Positions 55,698 through 64,000 are shown, counted from the first letter of the stretch. The stretch is 64,000 bases of DNA from Deltaproteobacteria bacterium (GCA_018262455.1 JAGSPR010000004.1:7877-71876), one strand, 5' to 3'. The notes: generated by a model not told the origin, from the sequence alone. Program-made: numbers and translations.

Positions 55698-57353
55698 TCA
55701 GGTGAGCTGCATGCGGATCGCGTCATCAGGACGGATCGCGTCGATGCAGCCGGGTGACAGTGCGAGCCGATCGCCGCTGGTGACGAGCGGAGCGGTCTCG
55801 GCGAAGGTCTTCGTCTGGACGATCGCGTCCTGGACGACCTCGACGCGAACGATGCCGTCGTCGGTCGGCACGAACAGATGTGGCCCCGCGGCGCATGCGC
55901 CGGTGATGCCGGCGAGCCAGGACGTGTCGGCGAGCGTGTCGGTCGCGATCACTCGCCCATCGGCGCCGATGACCACGCCGGTCGTGACGAGCCGCCCCGC
56001 CAGGCTGGTGGTGAGCCACAGCCAGGCGCCGCCGCCGGCAGCGATCGTCGCGTGTGCGCCGACGAGCTCGCCGCGGATCTTCGGCAGCGCGACGCTATCG
56101 TCGAGCATCCCGCGATCGGGACGAAACACGAACCCCACCGCGTAGCCCGCGGCGCGATAGAAGCCGACCCCGAACTCGCCGTTCGCCCACGCCCGCGTCG
56201 TGGGACCGGCGAGCACGCCGCCGATCCGCTCGGTGAGGCCGCGGCCGACTCGCCGCCACAGCGCACCCGCATCGAGCCAGACCGGCGTCGCGCGGCCGAC
56301 CTCGTACGTCAGCGCCAGCGCGAGCTCGCTCGCCGCGATCGGATGCCAGCGCAGCCGGCCATGAACGACCGCCGGTGGGAGGGGCGCCTGGGCGAGGCAC
56401 CGCGGGCAACGCACCCGCGCGTGCTCCTCCCCGCACGCCGAGCAGCGGCGCAGCCGCAGCCCTTCGAGCAGCCCGCGCGGGAACGCGCCACGGCGATCGG
56501 TGTCGAAGATCGCGCGAAACGCGGTGGCGAGCTCATCGGGGAGGATCCCGAGCGGACGGGCCGCGCGCGGATAGACGATCTCGGACGCGTACACGCTGAT
56601 CCGGCGCAGCGCGCGCGATCCCGGGGCACAGCGCAGCGCCGGGCTTCCCGGCTGGTAGACGCCACCCCAGGGCCCGACCCCGAGCAACGAGCGGAACGCC
56701 ATGACCGCGAACGCGAACCAGTCGCTCGCCTCGTCGTGCGGGCGCACCGGCACGCCGGGCTCGTCGCACAGCCGCGGATCGACGAACCGCTCGCTGAACA
56801 TCGGGCACGCGAAGCCGCCGTACTGGTAGCTATCGACGTCGATCAGGTGGACGCGTCGGCCGTCCACGAGCACGTTGAGATCGTTGCAGTCGCCGATGAT
56901 GACCCCGGCGCGGTGCAGCCCGGAGATCGCGTCGTGAAGCGCCAGCAACGCGGCCACGAGGTCGGCGCCCTCGCTCGCATGGTCGCGCCGCCACCGCGGC
57001 TCACCGTAGGCGTGCAGCGCACAGCCCGTGACCTTGGGCATCAGGTAACCGACGACGTCGCTCGATCGCTTGCCCGCGAGCGCGACACCGCACGGGGTGA
57101 CCACCGACGACGGCAGCCCTCCGGGGAGCGCACGCAGCTTGCCCGGTCGCTCGGCGATCCGGAGCGTGGCCGCGGCCTGCGCCTCGGGCAGGCCTTCGAA
57201 GTCGGGATGGTCGGCGGGCTTCCACCATTTGAGGACCCGGCCATCACCGAGGTCGTAGACCTCCGCCTCGCCGCCCTGGCCGAGCAGCGCGGCCGGCGCG
57301 AGCGCCACCCGCGTGCCGTCGATCCAGACCGCTCGCGTCATGGCCCGCGTCAT
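55698..57353 (-). CDS. TerY-module protein kinase with zinc ribbon
   Basis: 551 residues. An atypical kinase of the Ter/PP2C/vWA type: glycine loop LLGQGGEAEVYD, Lys42 in VLKWWKP, the catalytic segment HRAGVIIGDCNDLNVLV (Asp155, Asn160), and IDVDSYQYGG (172-174) in place of DFG. A zinc ribbon follows (CSACGEEHARVRCPRC), then a beta-rich C-terminal half with repeated Gly-rich strands that may form a propeller. The ATG at 57353 overlaps the PP2C stop by 4 nt (ATGA), so it is translationally coupled. Confidence 0.85.
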   Translation of the reverse strand: MTRAMTRAVWIDGTRVALAPAALLGQGGEAEVYDLGDGRVLKWWKPADHPDFEGLPEAQAAATLRIAERPGKLRALPGGLPSSVVTPCGVALAGKRSSDVVGYLMPKVTGCALHAYGEPRWRRDHASEGADLVAALLALHDAISGLHRAGVIIGDCNDLNVLVDGRRVHLIDVDSYQYGGFACPMFSERFVDPRLCDEPGVPVRPHDEASDWFAFAVMAFRSLLGVGPWGGVYQPGSPALRCAPGSRALRRISVYASEIVYPRAARPLGILPDELATAFRAIFDTDRRGAFPRGLLEGLRLRRCSACGEEHARVRCPRCLAQAPLPPAVVHGRLRWHPIAASELALALTYEVGRATPVWLDAGALWRRVGRGLTERIGGVLAGPTTRAWANGEFGVGFYRAAGYAVGFVFRPDRGMLDDSVALPKIRGELVGAHATIAAGGGAWLWLTTSLAGRLVTTGVVIGADGRVIATDTLADTSWLAGITGACAAGPHLFVPTDDGIVRVEVVQDAIVQTKTFAETAPLVTSGDRLALSPGCIDAIRPDDAIRMQLT

Positions 57354-58090
57354 GGCTGCCACCGCAGGATCGCGACCGCGCCATCGTCCTGGAGCGCCGC
57401 GGGCTGGCGGTCGATCCGACGCTCGGCCCAGTCGACCCGCTCGGAGCTGCGCGCGAGCACCGCGAGCTCGCGCCGCAACGCATCCGGATGGGCGAGGAAT
57501 CTCGGCGAGGCGAAGCGATCCAGCCCGAGCTCGGTGGCGCCATCCGTCGCGACGATCACGCCACCGCACGTGGCATCCGCCACCTCGAGGTGCGCCGGCT
57601 GCGGCGAGCCCAGCAGATCGTAGCCAGCGTAGGGCGGCTGGTTGTCGGCAAACGGGCCAAGCGCACAGGTCCGGTCGCCGAGCGCATACCCGCCATCACC
57701 GAGCGCCCACACCGCGACCTCGTCGGCTTCGTGACGCCATGCCGCGGCAACGATCGTGAACAGAAAGTGGTCGTGGACGAGCTGCGCGCGGTCGCCGGGC
57801 ATCGCCTCGAGCAACCGCGCGAGCGACGCCACCAGCCGCTCGCGCACCCCGGGCCACAGCTGCGACGGCCGGAGCTGCGCGACCAGCGCCTCGCGCAGCG
57901 CGGCGATCACGAGCTGCACGCCGAGCCGCGCGCCGACCTCCGAGCTCGCACCCGCACCGCAGCCATCGCACACGACGATGGCCCCGGCGCCCTCGCCCAC
58001 CCACATCGCCGCGGCGTCCTGGCCGTTACGCGCGATCCGCAGGTGCCTCGCGCCGGTCACGGCCGCAGCTGCTGTCGCGATCGTGTTCAT
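57350..58090 (-). CDS. PP2C-family protein phosphatase
   Basis: 246 residues. Metal-dependent Ser/Thr phosphatase with VVCDGCGAGASSEVGARLG (Asp42), ALGDGGYALGD, VIVATDGATELGL and the C-terminal DDGAVAILRW. It is the first gene of the module and probably reverses the action of the coupled kinase. The ATG at 58090 lies only 8 nt from the -10 element of its promoter. Confidence 0.88.
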   Translation of the reverse strand: MNTIATAAAAVTGARHLRIARNGQDAAAMWVGEGAGAIVVCDGCGAGASSEVGARLGVQLVIAALREALVAQLRPSQLWPGVRERLVASLARLLEAMPGDRAQLVHDHFLFTIVAAAWRHEADEVAVWALGDGGYALGDRTCALGPFADNQPPYAGYDLLGSPQPAHLEVADATCGGVIVATDGATELGLDRFASPRFLAHPDALRRELAVLARSSERVDWAERRIDRQPAALQDDGAVAILRWQP

Positions 58091-58098
58091 CTTACACC

Positions 58099-58127
58099 TT
58101 TATAGTGTCCGTTCCACACGATGTCAA
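58099..58127 (-). promoter_or_regulatory. Near-consensus sigma-70-type promoter of the PP2C/kinase module
   Basis: On the minus strand: TTGACA (58127-58122), 17-bp spacer, TATAAA (58104-58099), then 8 nt to the ATG at 58090. All six -35 bases and five of six -10 bases match consensus. The transcription start should fall within a few nt of the ATG, so the mRNA is probably leaderless or nearly so. Confidence 0.75.
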
Positions 58128-58334
58128 GCGGGCGCGATCAACCGGCTGCCAGGTCCGTCCGTTCGCGAGGCTGCCGTCAGCGTGCGCTGGGCACCCGGTG
58201 AGCGCCGGTGCGTGCACGGAGATCAGCTCGCGCCACGCCGGGCACGTTGCTGGCCCACAAGAATTCTCCAGTCCTCGGGATCGTGGAATGCAGGGTTGTC
58301 GAGCGCCACCACTCGACACCTGCGGAGGGACATG

Positions 58335-60914
58335 ATGGGGAGGGAAGGGGAGCAGGCGACCCGATTCGGTGAAACTGGCGCCTGTCGCGTGTTCCTCCGG
58401 GAGCACGAGCACGAGATCGTGGCGTGCTGGGAGCGCCTGGTGCGTACGTGGCCGGGTGCACGGCAGCTCGATCGACAGCGGCTTCCGGAGCGTGGTCCCG
58501 AGCTGCTCGCGGCGATCGGCGAGGTGGCAGACGGGCTCCCCGGCGAGATCGCGGACGCCTCGGCTGGCGAAGTCACCCACGCGCACGCGATCGAGCGGCT
58601 CGGCGAAGACTACGATCTCACCGAGATCGTGATCGAGCTCGGGATGTTGCGGAGCTGCATCACCCAGTGCTTCGAGGCCGAGGGGCCTCCGGTGCCCGTC
58701 CCAGAGGCACGCGCGCTCGAGCAAGTCGTGGACCGGATCGTCGCGGACGCGATCGAACACCGCGCGAGGGCCCGCGAGCGCACGATGGACGCGCTCGATC
58801 GAATCGCGAACGCAGCGCTCGAGAGCCGGGATCTGGAGGATCTGCTCGAGCGCTTGCTGGTGGTCCTCGTCCGCGCCGCGACCACGATCCACAACGCGAC
58901 CATCCTCGTGCGCGAAGGCGATCGGTTGTACGTGCGAGCCTCCGTGGGGCTCGAAGAGGAGGTCGCCCAGCAGGTGTCGGTGGGCATGGATGAGGGCTTC
59001 GTCGGGGTGATCGCGACGTCGCGTCAACCGCTCGAGCTCCCGAATGCCGCGACCGATCCGCTGATCGAACGCCCTGCCATTCGCAACGCGGGAGTGCGCG
59101 GGCTCTATGGCATCCCGCTCCTGGCGGATGACAAGGTCGTCGCGGTCATTCACGTGGGATCGCTCACCGCGAGCGAGCTCGCGATCGATGACAAGCGGCT
59201 GTTCCGCGCCGTCGCGAGCCGTGCAGCGGCGATGATCTGCGAGCACCTGCTGCGAGAGACCTCGGAACGCGCGTCCAGGCAGCTGCGCGACCGCGAGCAG
59301 GAGCTCCGCGCGCTCGCCGACAACATCCCGCAGCTCGCGTGGATGGCCGACCGCGAGGGCAAGATCTACTGGTACAACCAGCGCTGGCTCGACTACACGG
59401 GCACCACGCTCGAAGAGATGCGCGCGCGGGGGGCCGCCGCCTTCATCCATCGCGACCACCGCGCTCACGTCTGCGCGACGTTCGAGGAGTCGATCGCGAG
59501 TGGCAAGCCCTGGGAGGAGACGGTGCCGCTGCGTGCCAGCAACCGGCGGGATCGCTGGTTTCTGTCGCGCGCCATCCCGATCCGGGACGAGCACGGCGCG
59601 GTCGTCCGGTGGTTCGGCACCAACACGGACATCACCGAACAGCGCTTCCTGGACGAGGCCACGAAGCTGCTCAACTCGTCGCTCGACTACTACGAGACCC
59701 TGCACGAGATCGCCTCTCTCGCGGTGCCCGACCTCGCGGACTGGTGCGTGGTCGATCTCGCCGACGACCACGGCGCCATCCAGCGCCTCGTGATCGCCCA
59801 CCAGGATCCGGCCAAGATCGAATACGGGCGAGAATGGGATCGCAAGTTCCCGACCGACTGGAGCGCGGTGGAAGGCGTGCCGCAGGTGATCCGCACCGGC
59901 GATCCCCTGCTCATGGCGGAGGTCACCGACGACGTGCTCGCGGGGATGGCACGCGATGACGCGCACCTGGAAGCGCTGCGCGCACTCGGTTTCAGATCGG
60001 CCATCATCGCGCCCCTGATCGCGCGCGGTCGCACGCTCGGCGCGATCACGCTCCTCACCGCCGAATCGGACCGCCGCTATGCCCCCGAGGATCTCGCGCT
60101 GGTCAGCGAGCTCGGGCACCGCGCCGGGATGGCGGTCGACAACGCGCGGCTCTACAAGGAATCGCAGCAATCGCTCTGCGAGCGGGAGGGGGCGTTGCGA
60201 CTACGCGAGGAGGTGCTGGCCGTGGTCTCGCACGATCTTCGTAATCCGCTGAGCGTGATCGGGATGAGCGCAGGTGCCCTCAGGGAGGAATATCCAGCCT
60301 TGCGGACCTCGAAGCGCCTCGAGCTGATCGAGCGGTCCGCCGATCGGATGGAGCACATGATCGCTGATCTGCTCGAGATGGCCACGATCCAGGCCGAGGG
60401 TCTGAAGCTGAACCACACCCAGGAGGAAGCCGAGCGCATCATCGCGGGGGTGGTGGACGTCAACCAACCCAGCGCCGCTGCGAGCGGCGTCGAGCTCGTC
60501 TCGCAGTACGAGCTAGCAGGCGTCCGGTTGCTCTGCGATCGCGACCGGATCGAGCGGGTGTTCGGCAACCTGATCGGGAACGCGATCAAGTACTGCCACC
60601 GTGGTGACGTCATCTTGGTGCACGGGGGGGTGGTCGATGGCCACGTCCAGTTCAGCGTCGCGGATAGCGGTCCGGGAATCCCGCCCGACGACATGAAGCA
60701 TCTGTTCGAGCCCTACTGGACCGCGAGGCGCCCCGGTGCGAAGCCCGGGACCGGCCTCGGCCTGTACATCTGCAAGGGCATCATCGAGGCGCATGGAGGC
60801 CAGCTCTGGGTCGCGAGCGTCGTGGGCCAGGGCACCGAGTTCTTCTTCACGCTTCCGCTCGCACCGGAGGCGCACGCTGGCCCGAGCGAGCCGGAGGCCC
60901 GCCTGCACACCTAG
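58335..60914 (+). CDS. Cytosolic multi-sensor histidine kinase (GAF-PAS-GAF-HisKA-HATPase)
   Basis: 859 residues. N-terminal helical sensor domain (FLREHEHEIVACWERL, RsbRD-like), then a GAF domain (LLVVLVRAATTIHNATILV), a PAS domain with PAC (ALADNIPQLAWMADREGKIY, DITEQ), a second GAF domain, and the kinase core: His in VVSHDLRNPLSVIG, N-box NLIGNAIKY, G1 DSGPGIPP and G2 PGTGLGLYICKG. No membrane helix. No response regulator gene is near, so the partner is unknown. GGAGGG lies 5 nt before the ATG at 58335. It diverges from the PP2C module across 244 bp. Confidence 0.9.
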   Translation: MGREGEQATRFGETGACRVFLREHEHEIVACWERLVRTWPGARQLDRQRLPERGPELLAAIGEVADGLPGEIADASAGEVTHAHAIERLGEDYDLTEIVIELGMLRSCITQCFEAEGPPVPVPEARALEQVVDRIVADAIEHRARARERTMDALDRIANAALESRDLEDLLERLLVVLVRAATTIHNATILVREGDRLYVRASVGLEEEVAQQVSVGMDEGFVGVIATSRQPLELPNAATDPLIERPAIRNAGVRGLYGIPLLADDKVVAVIHVGSLTASELAIDDKRLFRAVASRAAAMICEHLLRETSERASRQLRDREQELRALADNIPQLAWMADREGKIYWYNQRWLDYTGTTLEEMRARGAAAFIHRDHRAHVCATFEESIASGKPWEETVPLRASNRRDRWFLSRAIPIRDEHGAVVRWFGTNTDITEQRFLDEATKLLNSSLDYYETLHEIASLAVPDLADWCVVDLADDHGAIQRLVIAHQDPAKIEYGREWDRKFPTDWSAVEGVPQVIRTGDPLLMAEVTDDVLAGMARDDAHLEALRALGFRSAIIAPLIARGRTLGAITLLTAESDRRYAPEDLALVSELGHRAGMAVDNARLYKESQQSLCEREGALRLREEVLAVVSHDLRNPLSVIGMSAGALREEYPALRTSKRLELIERSADRMEHMIADLLEMATIQAEGLKLNHTQEEAERIIAGVVDVNQPSAAASGVELVSQYELAGVRLLCDRDRIERVFGNLIGNAIKYCHRGDVILVHGGVVDGHVQFSVADSGPGIPPDDMKHLFEPYWTARRPGAKPGTGLGLYICKGIIEAHGGQLWVASVVGQGTEFFFTLPLAPEAHAGPSEPEARLHT

Positions 60915-60927
60915 TCCGCTGGATCGG

Positions 60928-61572
60928 CTACGGCGCGAGCCGATCGCGCACCCACGCCTCGCCGACGCGGCGGTAACGCACCCGATCGTGGAGCCGCGAC
61001 GGCTGGCCCTGCCAGAGCTCGATCATGTCGGGGACGACGCGATAGCCGCCCCAGAACACCGGCCGTGCCGGCGCGACCTCGCCGATCCGCGCGCTTGTCG
61101 TCGCGACGAGAGCCTCGAGCGCGTCGCGCGACTCGATCGGCCGCGACTGCGGTGAGGCGATCGCGCCGACCTGGCTGCCGCGCGGGCGCGACGCGAAGTA
61201 GGCATCGCTTTCCTCGGGCTCGAGGATCTCGACCTGGCCCTCGATCCGGATCTGGCGATGCATCGGCTCCCAGAACACCACGAGTGCCGCGAACGGATGC
61301 GCGTACAGGTCGTCGGCCTTGCGGCTCTCGTAGTTCGTGAAGAACACGAACCCGCGGTCGTCGAGCTCCTTGAGGAGCACGATCCGCGCCGCCGGCCGGC
61401 CACGCCCATCGACCGTCGCGAGCGTCATCGCGTTGGCGGCGGGCAGCCCGGCATCGACCGCGACCTGGAACCACCGGCGAAACTCGACCAGCGGATCCGG
61501 ATCGCAGTCCGCAGGATCGAGCGGCCGTCCTTCGTACTGCTCGCCCAGGCGCCACAGCAGCTTGTTCGGCAT
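60928..61572 (-). CDS. pdxH: Pyridoxamine/pyridoxine 5'-phosphate oxidase
   Basis: 214 residues. FMN enzyme of vitamin B6 synthesis. Seen: ANAMTLATVDGRGRPAARIV, FVFFTNYESRKADDL, VFWEPMHRQIRIEGQVE, PRGSQVGAIASPQSRPI, and the C-terminal FWQ-equivalent region with IELWQGQPSRLHDRVRYRR. The ATG at 61572 gives the usual length; the GTG at 61587 would add five residues. It is convergent with the histidine kinase gene. Confidence 0.94.
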   Translation of the reverse strand: MPNKLLWRLGEQYEGRPLDPADCDPDPLVEFRRWFQVAVDAGLPAANAMTLATVDGRGRPAARIVLLKELDDRGFVFFTNYESRKADDLYAHPFAALVVFWEPMHRQIRIEGQVEILEPEESDAYFASRPRGSQVGAIASPQSRPIESRDALEALVATTSARIGEVAPARPVFWGGYRVVPDMIELWQGQPSRLHDRVRYRRVGEAWVRDRLAP

Positions 61573-61629
61573 GTGTCTGTCTATCACGCCCGGGAGCGAG
61601 TGCCGCCCCTCAGGCAGCGGGGGCGCGTA

Positions 61630-62100
61630 TCACATCTTGTGTTCGGTCTCGCCGCCCTCTTTGTGCTCGCCAGCCTCGTTGTGCTCGCCGCCGGTGCTCT
61701 CCAGCAGGCCATGGAAGGAGTTGTGGACGTGCTCGAAGGCGGGCTCGAACGCGGTGGCGTCCTTCGCCTTGCACGAGGCATCGAGCGCGGTCACCGCGTC
61801 GAGCAGCTCCTTCGTGCCCGTGGTCCACTTCGACGCATCGGCGGTCGCCGGGGGCGTCGCCTTGGTGAGCTCGTCGGCCTTGGTCTGGAACTCGGCCATC
61901 GCGCCGCAGGTGTCCGCCATCCGCTTGTCACCCTTGTCGGCGTGCCAGCGCGGCGCGAGGATGTCGTGGAACTTCGTCAGCTCCGGAGCCATCTCTTGCT
62001 TCTCCATCTTGGCCTCGACGGGCTTGGTGGGCGCGGGCTTGTTGCCACCGCACGCGGCGGCGAGGACGACGATCAGGGAGGAGATCAGGGTGGTCTTCAT
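61630..62100 (-). CDS. Lipoprotein with helical, cytochrome c'-like domain but no haem motif
   Basis: 156 residues. Lipoprotein signal MKTTLISSLIVVLAAAC. The mature part looks like a four-helix bundle of the cytochrome c'/CcsB-related type (ELTKFHDILAPRWHADKGDK, AMAEFQTKADEL, LDAVTALDASCKAK, FEHVHNSFHGLLE) but has no CxxCH. A His- and Glu-rich tail ends the protein (EHNEAGEHKEGGETEHKM) and could bind metal. TTGACA lies at 62135-62130 (minus) with a 17-bp spacer to GACAGC, which ends 6 nt before the ATG. Confidence 0.68.
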   Translation of the reverse strand: MKTTLISSLIVVLAAACGGNKPAPTKPVEAKMEKQEMAPELTKFHDILAPRWHADKGDKRMADTCGAMAEFQTKADELTKATPPATADASKWTTGTKELLDAVTALDASCKAKDATAFEPAFEHVHNSFHGLLESTGGEHNEAGEHKEGGETEHKM

Positions 62101-62106
62101 GGTGCG

Positions 62107-62135
62107 GCTGTCGCACGGGCTTCGGGCGCTGTCAA
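62107..62135 (-). promoter_or_regulatory. Candidate promoter of the lipoprotein gene
   Basis: On the minus strand TTGACA (62135-62130), a 17-bp spacer and GACAGC (62112-62107), then 6 nt to the ATG at 62100. The -35 is perfect; the -10 is poor (two matches), so confidence is modest. Confidence 0.4.
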
Positions 62136-62208
62136 TTGTGGCCGGCCCTCACGGGCCAATTCTTGCTGTCCGCCACGGGAGCGCCTCGAAACGTGGCAAT
62201 TTGCCGCC

Positions 62209-62688
62209 ATGCAGCTGTTCCTGATTCGACACGCGATCGCCGAGGAGGCCATCTCGGGACAGGAGGATGCGCGTCGCGAGCTCACCGAGGACGGCGAGAA
62301 GAAGCTCAAGCAGGCCGTGCGCGGCATGCGCGAGCTGGGGATCTCGTTTCACCGCGTGCTGACGAGTCCATGGCAGCGCGCCGCTCGGACCGCGGAGCTG
62401 TTGCACTCGATCTGCGCCACGCCGCCGATCATGACCGACCTGCTCTGCCAGCCACCACGTGCCGAGCTGCTGTCGCAGATCACCGAGCTCGCCGAGGACA
62501 CCGCGATCGTCGGGCACCAGCCGTGGCTTGGCGAGCTCGCCTCCTGGCTCGCGTTCGGCGACACCCGCCACGGCGAGGCGCTCGTGATCCAGAAGTCGGG
62601 CGTCGTGTGGCTCGAGGGCAAGGTCGTGCCGCACGGCATGACGGTGCGCGCGCTGCTGCCGCCGAAGGTCCTGCGCGCGCTAGCGTAG
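62209..62688 (+). CDS. sixA: Phosphohistidine phosphatase SixA
   Basis: 159 residues. Small histidine phosphatase: catalytic His in FLIRHAIAEEA, SPWQRAARTAELL, the second His in IVGHQPWLGELASWL. SixA removes phosphate from His residues in phosphorelays or PTS proteins. CAATTT ends 6 nt before the ATG at 62209. The end overlaps the convergent GGQ gene by 9 nt. Confidence 0.86.
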   Translation: MQLFLIRHAIAEEAISGQEDARRELTEDGEKKLKQAVRGMRELGISFHRVLTSPWQRAARTAELLHSICATPPIMTDLLCQPPRAELLSQITELAEDTAIVGHQPWLGELASWLAFGDTRHGEALVIQKSGVVWLEGKVVPHGMTVRALLPPKVLRALA

Positions 62689-63201
62689 GGCCCGCATGCC
62701 CCTGGCACGACGCAGATCGTTGACGACGCGCGCGACGGCATCGTCGTGGAGCAGCAGCTTCGAGAGCGCGCCGGTGGTGATGCCGAGCCGGCCGGCGGTG
62801 GTCGCGATCTCGAGCTCCCCGGCGACGAGCAGATCGAGCAGCTCCGCGATCGCCGCCCAGTATGCGCCGGTCAGCTTGGTCTTCGCGCCGAGCGGTGCGG
62901 TGCCGGCCGCCACGAACGCGGCCAGTCGCGGAGACGGCGCGAACCCGTCGAGTCGCACCGGCTCGCGCAGATCGAGCGCGATCGTCGCGCGCAGCCGCCG
63001 CACCGCGTGGAGCTTGTTCTCCGACTGCGACCGGCTGTCCTCGCCGATCGCCATCGCGCCGGTCAGCTTGTGCCGCAGCCGGACCGCGCTCTCGGTCTTG
63101 TTGCGGTGCTGACCGCCCGGCCCGGAAGCGCGGTAACGGTCGACCTCGCACTGTCCGATCAGGGCTTCATCGCTCGCGAGCAGGTGATCGACGCGGGGCA
63201 C
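62680..63201 (-). CDS. Class I release-factor-like protein with GGQ motif
   Basis: 173 residues. Contains YRASGPGGQHRNKTESAVRL, the peptidyl-tRNA hydrolysing GGQ motif, but no codon-recognition domains of RF1/RF2. It resembles the ArfB/PrfH-like group used for ribosome rescue. The C-terminal 60 residues differ from ArfB's basic tail: LLDLLVAGELEIATTAGRL and ITTGALSKLLLHDDAVARVV look like a helix-turn-helix. The start is a GTG at 63201. The role is inferred. Confidence 0.82.
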   Translation of the reverse strand: MPRVDHLLASDEALIGQCEVDRYRASGPGGQHRNKTESAVRLRHKLTGAMAIGEDSRSQSENKLHAVRRLRATIALDLREPVRLDGFAPSPRLAAFVAAGTAPLGAKTKLTGAYWAAIAELLDLLVAGELEIATTAGRLGITTGALSKLLLHDDAVARVVNDLRRARGMRALR

Positions 63202-63353
63202 GCGGCCCGATGGTATCGCTCGGGCGAGATCAGACGCTCGTTCATGTGAGCCCGAGCACGGGTTGCGCAGCTGCCCTGCACCTGGTGCAGCGAGCGATCG
63301 ACCATGTAGTTGTGCGGACTTGCACGGGCATCGTGCTTGCTTCCAGCGCTCCC

Positions 63354-63821
63354 ATGCTCACCGAAGGCGTCGATTACCTGTTCTTCCGCAAGGCCTACCA
63401 TTCCGGCGGCGCGGTCACCGGACTCAAGAGCGCCGAGGTGGCCGTGATCGCGACGCGCCGCTACCTGTTCCTGCTGCCCGTGACCGAGACCTCGTTCTGG
63501 GGGATCGGCATCACCGCGACCCGGCACTGGGTCCAGCAAGGCGACGCCAAGCTCGACATCGCCGAGGCCATGGCCCGCTACCTCGCGACGCCCGGGCTCA
63601 CGGTCGAGGCGGTCGAAGCCGAGCTGCTGTCGTATCTGCCCAGGGGCGAGTATGTGGTGGCACTCGATGCGCTCGCGAGCCTCACGGTGTGGTCGCGGTT
63701 CATGCGGCAGGTCCGGTTCAAGCAGAAGTCGCGGCGGGCGACCCAGGTCCTCGCGCTGCGCGGCAAGGCCAACCACACCCGGTTCGAGCAGTTCTACGCC
63801 GAGACGATCGCGCAGCTCTAG
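63354..63821 (+). CDS. Hypothetical protein
   Basis: 155 residues from the ATG at 63354. Begins MLTEGVDYLFFRKAYHSGG, with a beta-rich first half (AVIATRRYLFLLPVTETSFW) and a helical, basic second half (FMRQVRFKQKSRRATQVLAL). No family recognised. A frame extending upstream to 62862 is antisense to the GGQ gene and rejected. Confidence 0.65.
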   Translation: MLTEGVDYLFFRKAYHSGGAVTGLKSAEVAVIATRRYLFLLPVTETSFWGIGITATRHWVQQGDAKLDIAEAMARYLATPGLTVEAVEAELLSYLPRGEYVVALDALASLTVWSRFMRQVRFKQKSRRATQVLALRGKANHTRFEQFYAETIAQL

Positions 63822-63832
63822 CCGGTTGCTGA

Positions 63833-63849
63833 GAAACGCGAAGCGTTTC
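63833..63849. terminator. Small perfect hairpin after the hypothetical gene
   Basis: GAAACGC-GAA-GCGTTTC: a 7-bp stem with a 3-base loop, 12 nt after the stop at 63821. No U-run follows, so a rho-independent role is uncertain. Confidence 0.4.
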
Positions 63850-63865
63850 GAGGTCGAGCTAAGTC

Positions 63866-64000
63866 AGAGCTTGCCCGGAGATTCGGGCCGCCGTCGTGGT
63901 CCTTGACATCATCGTTGTCGTCGGCGTGATCGTGGAGGTGATCGGCGACGGCGACGGCGACGTGTCACGTTGACTTCGACGGCGACGTGGAGAGCGCAGG
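63866..64000. mobile_element. Second copy of the palindromic element, cut by the window end
   Basis: The copy begins AGAGCTTGCCCGGAGATTCG, matching the terminus of the element at 24179 with one change in the first 20 bases. The interior (GTGATCGTGGAGGTGATCGG, then the GGCGAC repeats and GTGTCACGTTGACTTCGACG) matches the inverted right arm of the first copy through the window end. It lies after the small hairpin downstream of the hypothetical gene. Its right end is outside the window. Confidence 0.7.

Noticed and set aside
58092..60170. 692-codon minus-strand frame
   Set aside because: Antisense to the histidine kinase; it would also replace the strong PP2C promoter.

Overview
The window is about 64 kb of GC-rich DNA (roughly 70% GC in most lines) with long shadow frames on both strands. 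The gene content fits a free-living predatory or soil myxobacterium (Myxococcota, formerly Deltaproteobacteria): two large Ser/Thr protein kinases, one followed by WD40 repeats, a TerY-like kinase/phosphatase module, many lipoproteins and secreted proteins of unknown function, secreted metallopeptidases, and an orphan multi-sensor histidine kinase. The taxonomic placement is inferred from style and content; there is no rRNA or tRNA gene here.

Layout. 1-6.5 kb: the end of helicase hrpB, a Lcl/DUF1566 lipoprotein, a formate dehydrogenase alpha subunit and a kinase-pseudokinase. 6.7-8.9 kb: a tightly overlapping haem A operon (ctaA, ctaB, a DUF420 membrane protein). 8.9-12.0 kb (minus): acyl-CoA dehydrogenase, a hypothetical protein, a lipoprotein and a Ppx/GppA phosphatase that starts with CTG. 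12-19 kb: an exported protein, an AraC regulator, a pseudouridine synthase, a GNAT protein, a PaaI-type thioesterase, a LysR regulator and a large lipoprotein. 18.8-23.6 kb: sbcC and sbcD. 23.7-28.7 kb: small exported or membrane proteins, a threonine dehydratase, a 219-bp perfectly terminated palindromic element and a 400-bp non-coding block of tandem and inverted repeats. 28.7-32.6 kb: the WD40 kinase and an amidase.

32.6-43.1 kb is a run of exported proteins and lipoproteins (M23 peptidase, GH1 glycosidase, EreA/ChaN-like protein, gluzincin-type peptidase, a D-rich repeat lipoprotein and several unknowns). 43.2-49.7 kb is a lower-GC block (50-57% in sampled lines) with a UGT-type glycosyltransferase, a PLP aminotransferase, an ElaA pseudogene and a two-gene operon encoding a GT2-like/transglutaminase fusion and an SCP2-like/aspartyl-beta-hydroxylase fusion. 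I read this as a possible small specialised-metabolism or surface-modification island. 49.8-53.0 kb pairs an MlaF-MlaE-type fused lipid ABC transporter with a probable lipid-binding protein. 53.1-53.8 kb holds a PqqC/TenA-like protein. 53.8-58.1 kb (minus) is a compact four-gene module: PP2C phosphatase, TerY-type kinase, nicotinamidase-like hydrolase and vWA protein, driven by a near-consensus promoter that lies directly on the first start codon. A large histidine kinase diverges from it. 60.9-63.8 kb has pdxH, a small lipoprotein, sixA, a GGQ release-factor-like protein and a hypothetical protein. The window ends inside a second copy of the palindromic element.

A recurring signal: many first-in-operon genes have a -10-like hexamer (YANNNT) ending 6-8 nt before the start codon, which would make their mRNAs leaderless, while internal operon genes often show Shine-Dalgarno sequences or stop/start overlaps.
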